DNA of 64,000 bases from assembly GCF_000313135.1 (NCBI RefSeq), contig NW_004457431.1, positions 298,935 to 362,934 on the forward strand. Direction: 5' to 3'. The translations under genes were made by a program, and so were the position numbers. Below are positions 32,750 to 41,570 of the stretch, piece by piece (within the stretch, counting starts at the first letter, position 1; the number at the start of each line of letters is the position of its first letter). Below the pieces are notes generated by a model that saw only the letters and a program-made list of their open reading frames with translations, was not told the origin of the DNA and did no database searches. Source of the DNA: Acanthamoeba castellanii str. Neff (taxonomy: Eukaryota > Discosea > Longamoebia > Acanthamoebidae).

Positions 32750-33749
32750 ATGAACCAGGAGCAGGTGCGGAAGCAGATCGAGAACATGAAGGCCTTCATC
32801 ATGAAGGAGGCCCAGGAGAAGCGGGATGAAATCTTGGCCAAGGCCGATGAGGAATTCTCGATGGAGAAGGCCAGGCTCCTGCAGGCCGAGAGGATGAAGA
32901 TCGCTAAGGATTACGAGCGCAAGGAGAAGCAGCTCGAGACCAACAAGAAGATGTACGTCGTCGATCCTCACTGCCCCCCCCCCTGGCCCCCAATTTTAAT
33001 TATTAAACGATTAATCTTGGCTGGTTACGTGTAGTGCGTACTCGAACCAGCTGAACCAGGCCCGCCTGAAGGTGCTTAAGGCCCGCGAGGACATCGTGGT
33101 CCACCTCAAGGAGCGCGCTCAGGACCGTCTTGCCGAGCTCGGCAAGCCCGGCCAGGAGTACGAGACTCTCCTCCAGCAGCTCATCCTCCAGGTACACTGC
33201 CCATTCCAAGAACCTGCGATTCCCTACTTGCGCGACCCATTACCTGTCGCATTTGAAATCGCCGCTCAAACAAATGACCCATTTGGAATCGCCGATCATT
33301 GAGTGCTCTGCTAAATTGTTCCACCTGTGTGTTAAATGCAGGCTCTCATCAAGCTCGATGAGACCAAGGTGAGCCTGAGGTGCAGGAAGGACGACGAATC
33401 GTCGGTCAAGTCGGTGCTCTCCGCCGCCGTTGAGGCGTTCAAGCAGAAGTCCCACAAGAAGGACGTGAAGGTCACCATCGACACCGTCAACTACCTCCCC
33501 GCCGGTCCTGGCAAGAGCAACTCGCTCGTCTCCTGGTATGCAGCTATTACTACATTCTTGTTCACCCCTTCTTCTCTTGCTGATCGTGTTCTCTCGTCGC
33601 GTGTGTCGTGTCATGGCTGCAGCTGCGGTGGTGTGGTGCTGAGCGCCCACGACGGCAAGATCGTGTGCGACAACACCCTCGACCAGCGCCTCGCCCTGGC
33701 CTTCGACGCCAACATCCCCAAGATCCGTTCGCTCGTCTTCTCCTCCTAA
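32750..33749 (+). CDS. V-type proton ATPase subunit E
   Basis: Subunit E is a peripheral-stalk component of the vacuolar H+-ATPase that acidifies contractile vacuole, lysosomal and phagosomal membranes. Exons 32750-32952, 33035-33191, 33342-33535 and 33623-33749 join in phase to about 226 residues. The N-terminal part is a long charged alpha-helix (QIENMKAFIMKEAQEKRDEI, ERKEKQLETNKKI, SNQLNQARLKVLKAREDIV), typical of the coiled stalk. The C-terminal domain ends GGVVLSAHDGKIVCDNTLDQR, a hallmark of the family, then KIRSLVF. The length matches the family norm. The start is the only suitable ATG before the helix. An AATAAA follows 57 bases after the stop. Confidence 0.97.
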
Positions 33750-33805
33750 AGACCTTTCCGCCTGCCCTGCTCCCCCCTTCCCCCTTCATCACCTTCTTGT
33801 TCAGC

Positions 33806-33811
33806 AATAAA
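33806..33811 (+). terminator. Poly(A) signal AATAAA of the V-ATPase subunit E gene
   Basis: A canonical AATAAA lies 57 bases after the stop. The convergent cytochrome b5 reductase gene ends at 33906, under 100 bases away. Confidence 0.65.
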
Positions 33812-33905
33812 CCCCGAAACCAGCAGCGATTGCGAAAACACTACACACGAAGGCGAAGGCGAAGACGTTGACAGAAGAACAAGACTTTGTTGTTGGCTTC
33901 TAAGC

Positions 33906-35432
33906 TCAGAGCTTGTAGAACATGTTGGGGGTGAAGTTGAGCTCCTCCAGAAACTGGAGGGCCAGCTTCTTGAAGGGCTTCGGCCCGCACACGAGCACCA
34001 GCGGGTCGGTCTGTTGCTGCTCCACGTTGGGAGCCTCTTCACTGGTCGCGGCCGCTGAAGAGGAGGATGAAGACGCAACAGCGGGGAGAGGAAGGGTCTC
34101 CTTGAACATGTCCTTCGTGATGCGCCCGCGCAGCTGGTAGGGCGACGTCTGTGGACCCCAGCTCTCTGATCGCGGCTACACACACGACGCGCGCGCATTA
34201 GCCAAGCAACTACGATGACGGCGACCGCAACAGAAACGGAGGGTTACCTGGCTCAGAAGGAAGTAGATGGTGAGTCGTGACGGGTAAGCCTCCCACAGCT
34301 CCTCGAGCTCCTTGCGCAGCAGGATGTCCTCCTCGTGTCGGTTGGCGTAGAGGAGCGTCACTCGCGTATCATTTGCCTCTGCGTTGTACAGCACCGACCG
34401 CATGATCTGCACAGACGTCGGTCTGGTTAAAGACCGCACACACACACACACACGACACAGGGAGGGAGAGAGGGAGGGATCGGCCCGTACGCTGATCATG
34501 GGGGCAAGGGCAGTGCCGGCGGTGACGATGCCGATGTGCTTGTGTCGCAGGTGGATCTCGGGGAAGTTCATCTTGGCGTGCTTGTCCTCCCCACGAGCTG
34601 CAGCTCGACGGTGTCGCCCTCCTTGAGCGAGTGGAGGTGCGCGCTGAGTCCGAACGTGTCGTAGCGCTTGATCATCACCTCCACATGCTGGTCCTGGTGG
34701 TGTTATGCACACATCAGCCGCCCCGTCACAAACTGCGTAGGTGCTACTTGTGAAGCGTGCCGAAGGGAACCTCTTCATCTGGCGTAGTCTGCTGTTGGCC
34801 GGGGGCGGGAAAGCGCCGCAAGATCGTGTACGGCCGGCGCTTGAGGAGCTCGGACGTGGTGGGGTCGTGCGGCAGCGGGGGCAAGGTCGCCCGCAGCGCA
34901 ATGTGGCTCACTTCGCGAAGGCAAGAGAGTGAGAATTAGCCCAATTGAATGGAATCGATGCAATCTGCGGGGGCATACCAGGAGAGGGAAGGGTGCGCAG
35001 GAGCTGGGCCTGGTCGGCCGGCACCTGGAAGCGGAACAGCTTGGTGTCGGGCGATATCGGCACCGCGGCGGCGATCTTGAACGGCAGGTACACCCCATCG
35101 TCATCCTTCTTCTTCTTTTTCTTCTTCTCGTGCAGATCTTTCTTCTCTACCGCCGTTGCCTCGTCATGCGTGGCCACGACCTCGCTGCCGACCTTGCTCG
35201 TGCTGGCTGGGGCGATGCTGTCGGTGGTTGGGGTGGTAGTCGTTGCAACGTTCGTGTCCATGGCGGAGTGCGGGCGCGACGATACGAAGCTGACGGAGAT
35301 GAAGCGTTGAGCGGAGGTGGCGAAGCGTGGCAGGCTTCCGGCGATACAGAGACGCGAGGTGGTCGGGCGAAAGTTCTCGAGCAGCGGCAAGGTGGTGGGT
35401 CGCGACGACAGGCGGCTGCAGCTCAAGCGCAT
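33906..35432 (-). CDS. NADH-cytochrome b5 reductase-like flavoprotein, mitochondrially targeted; frame break at about 34590
   Basis: The first 50 residues (MRLSCSRLSSRP onward) are rich in Arg and Ser with no acidic residues, a mitochondrial presequence. A Lys-rich linker follows. The FAD domain has VPISPDTKLFRFQVP and the FAD-binding RPYTIL motif, with GLSAHLHSLKEGDTVELQL. The NAD domain has KHIGIVTAGTALAPMI, TLLYANRHEEDILLRKELE and LVLVCGPKPF, and ends NMFYKL. These are the canonical ferredoxin-reductase-fold motifs, with GTGxxP reading GTALAP. Between DTVELQL and NFPEIHL the frame changes with no room for a normal intron. Either one G is missing in a G run at about 34592, or a 23-base intron is present. 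The gene contains several other normal introns. The ATG at 35432 is the first in frame. Confidence 0.85.
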
Positions 35433-35827
35433 GTACGCAGTTGGTGTTGGTGTTGGTGGTTATGGTGCGAGGTCGAGTGAGGAGACCTGAGCCTTCTGAA
35501 AAACCTGGAGCTTGGGCGGGCGTGGCTGAGCGTGCTTTTGGTAAGCTGTACGCCGAGCACAGCTGGCCTGCTATCTTCTCGCCAATGGCTGATGAGTTTA
35601 AAGCGCGCCAATCAACAATGGTGCGGCCGCAACGGTTGTCACAGTGATGCGAGACCAGGCCTCTTCCTTTCTCTTGCAGGTAGTCCTTGTCGGTCAAGGG
35701 CTAGGTAGTTCCTCGAAAAAGGCCGAAAGTTGTTTCTCTGGCCTCTGGTCTACTCACCAGTGTGCGCTATGAGCACTCACACAACTCGGAGAGCAGCGCA
35801 ACAAACCAACTGAAGTAGCGGCTCACT

Positions 35828-37338
35828 ATGACATCCATCACTAGCAGCAGCAGCAGCAGCACAGCTGACAAAGATGAAGACAAAGTTGGAGGACCCGCGC
35901 CGCCCCACGCGCTCATCATCGGGGCGGGGATCGCCGGCTGCACGCTGGCGCTCCTGCTCAAGCGCGTCGGTGTGACGTCGACCATCTACGAGGCCTACCC
36001 GCGCGAACAGGCCTGCCAGGGCAGCGGCGGCGGCCTCCAGATCGCGCCCAACGGCATGCTGGTGCTCGACCACCTGGGCCTGGCCGGCGAGCTCCAGCCC
36101 CGCGGCATAGTGTGCCCCGACTTCGCCTTCTACAACCAGTACGGCAAGCGGCTCGTGGCGCTGCCGGTCGACCCAGACCGCGAGTTCGCTCAGCCGGCCG
36201 TGATGATGACCCGCGCCACCATCCACGAGGTGTTGATGGAGGCCGTTGAGCACGAAGAGGGCATTAAAGTCGAGTTCGACAAGCGCCTCGTCAGCCTGTC
36301 GGGCTTCGATACCGAAGGTGATGAAGCCGATGATGACAGCGGCGGAGCGGTGACAGCCCTGTTTGAAGATGGGAGCTCGGCGCGCGGAGACCTGGTGGTC
36401 GGGGCCGACGGGCTGCACTCGCGCACGCGGGCCATCGTGCTGGGCGACGATGACCCCCGGCCCCAGTTCCTCGGGTTGATGACCTCCGGCGGCTTCGCGC
36501 GCACCGACGCCCTGCTCGACTTGCCCGAGGACCAGCAGGGCACGGCCCACTTCCTGTGCGGCCCGACCGGCGGCACGTTTGGCTACTGTCGGGTCCGGGC
36601 CGACGACCCGCGGCTGGTCATGTGGTGGCGCAACATGTACGTGGGCGACCACCCCGAGTGGTGCGAGCGAGCGCCGACTCGGGACGAGCTGCAGGCCATC
36701 GACACCGACGAGCTCAAGGCGCGCATTCTCGACGTGCCGGGCGGGTGGTCGCCACTGGCTCGCCAGCTGGTGACCGAGACCGAACACATCCTGCGCGGCA
36801 CCGTGCACGACGTGGCTGCGCTGCCGTGCTGGTTCGCCGGCCGCGCGGTGCTGATCGGCGACGCCGCGCACGCCGTGAGCCCGCACTCGGGCCAAGGCGC
36901 CTCGCTGGCGCTCGAAGACGCCATGTACCTGGCCAAGATGATCCGCCTGGCCCTGCGCGACCACCGCGCCACCGTACTGGCCGACAGCGGCGGCGACGAC
37001 GGCCAGCGGCGGTTGTCCGCGAAGACGGTGCCCAAGGCGGTGTTCGAGTCGGCGTTCCGGCGTTCGAGGCCGGGCGCAAGGCGCGGGCGGAGATGGTGGC
37101 GGCGGAGGGAAGACGGCGCGGCGAGCCGCGGGCGGTGAAGGCGGGCGAGCAGCCGCCGGGCGCGATCCGGCAGTGGCTCACCGAGAAAATGCTGCTCGCC
37201 GTCTTCAAGCTCCTGGTGCCCTCCTCCTTCAAAACGGCGTTCGGCTACCGGATCGAGTGGGACGACTGCGAGAGCCTGGCCGACGCTGAGCAGCGCAGCA
37301 AGGGCTCGACCTCCTGGTGGCCATGGCAGACCGCCTGA
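35828..37338 (+). CDS. FAD-dependent monooxygenase (UbiH/salicylate hydroxylase type), single-base frame break near 37055
   Basis: Intronless over 1.3 kb. The Rossmann FAD motif HALIIGAGIAGCTLALLLKR is near residue 28. Then come GSGGGLQIAPNGMLVLDHLGL, the DG motif VVGADGLHSRTRAIV, and the second FAD motif RAVLIGDAAHAVSPHSGQGASLALEDA (GD motif). All are the class A flavoprotein hydroxylase signature. The first frame reads to 37138, but after VFESAF (about 37055) it turns into Arg-rich nonsense. The next frame at this point continues AFEAGRKARAEMVAAEG to IEWDD and a stop at 37338, which is the expected C-terminal helix of this family. One base appears to be missing in a C run. This is either a pseudogene, an assembly error in a GC homopolymer, or a strain variant. 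An AATAAA follows at 37360. The substrate is unknown. Confidence 0.85.
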
Positions 37339-37359
37339 GAGCTGCTACGCACGAATGTG

Positions 37360-37365
37360 AATAAA
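37360..37365 (+). terminator. Poly(A) signal AATAAA of the FAD monooxygenase gene
   Basis: An AATAAA stands 22 bases after the downstream-frame stop. This supports the idea that the true stop is the one in the second frame (37336-37338). Confidence 0.6.
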
Positions 37366-37419
37366 GAGATAATGTGTATATCCATCATCGCGAAACAGAC
37401 GACATAGAGTGGTGGGTGA

Positions 37420-38519
37420 TCAGTTGTAGTAGTAGCCCACGTTGAACCTGCCCGGGCCGAACTGTCGCAGGTCCAGTCCCTTGGGAGTGGTGTTCTTGAT
37501 GACGCGCGGCACCATGTGGTAGATCATGCGAGCAGGCCCGCCGAAGATGATTACCTGCTCAGCACCAACACACCACGACACAGTTCAGTGAATGATGAAC
37601 AAACGTTGTTGTTTCAGTGTGAGAGCTAGGCTGCGCATACGTCGCCCGACTCGAGGATGACGCTCTCCTCCGGGTCGTCCATGCGCTGCTTGTACTGGAA
37701 CTCAGCGCTGTTGCCGAAGGACATGGAGATGACGGGGTCGGTCACGGTCCTCTGCTCCTCCTTGGACAGGCTCGGCACGCGATCGTAGTGCCACCCGATC
37801 TTGCCGCTGTTAGTGTAGTAGTTGATGCGGCACGTGTTGGGCTCGTCGAGGCACGGAACCGACGCGCAGCGCTCGTGGGCGATGCGCACCAGCTCCTGCG
37901 CCACGGCCGTGAACTGCGGCGGGTGCAGGGCGATCGGCACGTTGATGCGCGCCTTGTTCACCAGGTTGAGCTTCTTGGCGGGCGTAGCTGAGGCGGCTGG
38001 TGTAGAGGATGACGATGACGCAGCGGACGTAGAGGAAGAGGCTGGCGAGATGGCGGGATCGAAGTAGCCCAGCTCGCGGCTGACCTCGCCATCGTAGAAA
38101 GAGTGCACGCCTTCGACTTGGCCCGTACAGTGTTCGATGCACATGTCGACCCAGCGCTGCTGCTCCTCAAGCCCGAAGGCTTTGCGCAGGAGCACTATCC
38201 CGTCGCGTAGCACGACCACGTTATCTTCTGAGATTGCGCTCTTCTTTGGTACTCTTCGTGCCTCAGGCACGTAGGCGAACGTTGCCGGAGGAAGAGCTCT
38301 GCCGGAGCTCTCGCCAACGCTCTCCTCCTGGATCGGCTTCGGGGCTGGGCGCCTGGGCTGAGGGCCTCCGCCTGCTGACCACCCTCCCTGGATTCGGGAA
38401 GGCCTCCCCTCTTGGCCGCCCTCGCATTTCTCCCTCTGCTCGACAGATTTGGCGATGACATGTGTGATCGGTTCGTTATTGCTTTTCGAGTGTCTCTTAG
38501 AATCAAGCGCGTGTTTCAC
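37420..38519 (-). CDS. AlkB-like Fe(II)/2-oxoglutarate dioxygenase; 5' end unresolved
   Basis: Two exons were read (about 38519-37641 and 37554-37420). After a disordered N-terminal third come NVVVLRDGIVLLRKAFGLEEQQRWVD (the AlkB N-terminal helix), a loop with Ser/Ala runs, TCRINYYTNSGKIGWHYDRVP (the H-x-D metal pair), DPVISMSFGNSAEFQYK (jelly-roll strands), LESGDVIIFGGPARMIYHMVPRV (distal His) and RFNVGYYYN. The Fe ligands and the first 2-oxoglutarate-binding Arg are present. The second Arg of the usual R-x-N-x-T-x-R motif is missing (Y-Y-Y instead). The family repairs alkylated nucleic acids or demethylates RNA. No in-frame ATG lies ahead of the domain in the open frame, whose upstream end is a stop, so the true start must be in a spliced upstream exon that I could not fix. 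The stop is TGA at 37420-37422. Confidence 0.8.
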
Positions 38520-38607
38520 ATGCTGCGTGCTGCTTTGCCTGCATCATGCGTGGCTGATTTCACTGTTATCTTTTCTGTGCTTTCTTTTTCTATACTGTCT
38601 TTTTCTT

Positions 38608-41454
38608 TCATTTTCTTCTTTCGTTTTGTGTTGCAGCGTAACCATCAGCTGGCACCAATGGGCCCTGTGACATGGTGCCATAGTGAAGGAGGAGCAGGTC
38701 AGCAGGCGGCAGAACAGCCATGCCCAACGGAGTCTCAATGTTGAAGCCCTCGCTGCTGGCCATTCCTCGCCTCTCTTCTTGCAACCCTCCCTGTTCTTGT
38801 CCTGTCGCTGCTTCAATCTCTTCCCTCTCCTGCGCCTTCTTCTCCGTCTCTTCTTGCTCACTGGCCTTCGCCTCCTCCATATCTATTTCCTGTTTCTGCT
38901 TCTGCTTCTGCTTCTTCTTCTCTTTCTTGCCTTCCTTCTTCCTTCGCTTTCGGTCCACATCTCGGCCGAATTCATCCACTTCTCTTGGCTCTTCTGGTTC
39001 CTGGGTCGCCACTCGCCGTCGCTTCTTTGTAGTTCGCTCGGCTGCTGAACGTGGTCGCTCTTGCCTCACCCAGCGTTCGTAGAAGAAGTGCGGGGCAAAG
39101 GATAGCGTTCGCTCCTCCAACGGCGTAAAGGCCGACGCGATCTGCGAGGACGACGAAGACGACGTTGTTGTCGTCGTGGCTGTCGCGGTTGGTGTGTGCG
39201 CATCCAGCCCTTGCACCACCATTCGCCGGGAATCGACCAGGTCACCCGGATTCATGAACAGCGCACCTGCACTCGCACGGCCGTGGAATGAATCAAGTCA
39301 GCGTTGAGAGTATGTTGAGGCATTGGGGGGCAACGCACTCTCGATGTCGTCTACCACTTCACAGTGCCGCTGCAAGGCCTCGGGAAGGTACTCCTTGCCC
39401 TGATATGCAGTACTAAGGGATGAGACAACGCGCGAGTGCCACCGGCGCGGTGCAGAGCTATGAGGTGACCGTGTACCCAGGGCGGCATGAGTGCCAGACA
39501 AAAATGGTAGGGCAGAAGTGGGAGGGGATCAGCCGGCCAGTGGTCTGGTGGAGCCTTCGCGGTTGCCGATGGTTGCTGCAACCTCGTGAGGGCCGATTCG
39601 CTGGTGCGCACATTCCTCCTGGCCAAACGCTGCAGCCGCTCGACCAGCGCGCGAGGAGAAGGTGCGTCCCAGCTGGGATAGAAGTAATCGTAGTTGGGAC
39701 ACCTGCGCGCGAGGTGAGCAGACCAAATATGACAAAGAGAAAGGCAGAGAAAGGAAGTTGCCCTACGTACCGGAAATCAAGGTACATGCGCATGTTCCAC
39801 TCGAGACCATAGAGGTACATCTCGGCTGAGGGCAGGCTAAGTGCTCTCGGCGCTGTACTAGCGTCCGTTTCCTCACCTCGTCGCGCCACCGGCGGCTTCT
39901 CTTTCGTGGCGCACTCGCTGACGCTCTCGTTTTCTTCTTCCTCGTCATCGTCGCTCGTGCTGTCGACAGGGACTGGCTTCGACGACGCGTACGGAAAGAG
40001 AGAGGAGTTGGCGAGCAGGAACGTCGCACAGAAGGCCGGGTCGATCTTGCGGCTCGACGGGTCGTACAGGTACTGGCCAGCGCGTGCTGGTGGCCCGCGT
40101 CGTCGTCTTGCGGATCGGCGCCCTTCAGCGCACGGTAGGTGCGCCACAGGTTCTGTATCTTGGCCCTGCACGCAACATGTGCGTTAACGCGGCTCACGTC
40201 AGATTGCAAGGCCTTGGCTCACAGCCATACCAAGCGGGGGCGATGGGGGCGTACTTGTCCAGGCAGGGAAGGTAGTCGTTGCCCGTCAGTAGGACCAGGA
40301 AAACGAAGTCCAGGGCGACGCGACCCGGCGGGTCGTGAGGGAACGACCTGCGCAGCCGGTCGAAGAAACCGGCCGTGGAGAACCGCTCAAAGCAGTCCGG
40401 TCCAGACGAAGCGGAGCTTCGGCGCAGAACCGATACGTCCACCCGATACAAGCTGGACATGCAGAGCCCTGTGTTATGCCAACGTAGCACGATAGCTTGT
40501 TAGCGACCAGCGTTGAGATTGTCCGAGAGGTCGGCCTCGGCCTTGAAAGCCGTACCAATTAGCACGAGGTCGGAATCGTCGCTCACTATCATGTAGTGAC
40601 GTCTCTGGTCGGTGTCATCCACTGCGCTGTTGTCCCCAGGCTCCAGCTCATGACTCATGATCTCCGCGAGCTTCAGCTCGGCCTCGCCTGATTGCGACCA
40701 CATAAAAGAATGTCTACGTGAGAAGCGCAGCTGCCATTTGGTGCAAAGGGGAGTGTACCTGGAGCTGTTGCTGGAGATATGGAGAACCGGAGATCGTGGA
40801 GGAGAGGCACAGTGAGCAGCCGCTCGCAAGCATAGTGGCACAGGGCCTCGCGTACCTGACCGATGAGAACGATAACGTAAGTGGCAGGTAATGGCGAGCA
40901 GAGAGAGAGGTGAAATAGTGGTGGCGTGCCTGCTCCATAAAGACCGTGCCTGGGGTGAGCTGCAGTGGGTCGATCCCCATTCTCTCGGTACGCCTGTTCC
41001 CGCTACTGCCCTGCACCGTCTCACCTCCATCAGCTGCAGGCGTGATCACACATCCTCCCGCTTTGCTGTACCTTCATGCGTCGGCGTCTCTGTTCTGCCC
41101 ACTTGGCAGCTGGCCCTGCGTGGTTGCCCGATTAGCTGTCCTACAAATGATGAACATGCATCTCCAGCCACGGATGATACCGGGTCCATCTAGTGCTAGG
41201 ACGGCAGAGTGCTGGGGTCGAAGGCGGAGAAGGATGGCGTCGAGTCGCTCATGCAGGCGCTGGAAGAAAAACAACTCGTGCGTGCCGGCAGACTGCTGGC
41301 ACAAATGATGCAGCTCGCCGCCAAGGTCCACCCCCACCCCCTCTACGCGGCTCCACTCATCCGTCGATTCTGTTTGCGCCGTTGTCCACCGGTGGTGCGT
41401 GAAGCACGAGCCGAAGTGGGCGCGCAGCCACACGTGAAGACCGGCCACCCCCAT
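38608..41454 (-). CDS. XRN-family 5'-3' exoribonuclease
   Basis: XRN enzymes degrade 5'-monophosphate RNA and work in mRNA decay or nuclear transcription termination. The N-terminus MGVAGLHVWLRAHF fits the XRN start. Then come VGVDLGGELHHLC, a joined LALDGPGPAAKWAEQRRRRMK (the AxDGxAPxAK..QRxRR signature), LTPGTVFMEQ, TAPGEAELKLAEIM (the GEGEHK-type motif, here with Ala), MIVSDDSDLVLIG (catalytic Asp site) and FVFLVLLTGNDYLPCL (GNDFLP motif). Later exons have MYLYGLEWNMRMYLDFRCPNYDYFYPSWDAP and FNIETPLGMAVLPPADLLLL. The C-terminus carries a long Lys/Glu-rich low-complexity segment (about 38830-38970). At least eight exons were seen. The start is the ATG at 41454, the only one ahead of MGV. 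It is followed on the same strand by the AlkB-like gene within 90 bases. Confidence 0.85.
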
Positions 41455-41570
41455 CTTCCTTCCTGTGCTCAAGCCAGGAAATAAAATGACTATTTTCTTT
41501 CATGTTTTCTTCGTTTACTTCTGAAATTAATAATAATACAAGTTTTGCCCAAAGTACGTCAGGCCAACAC

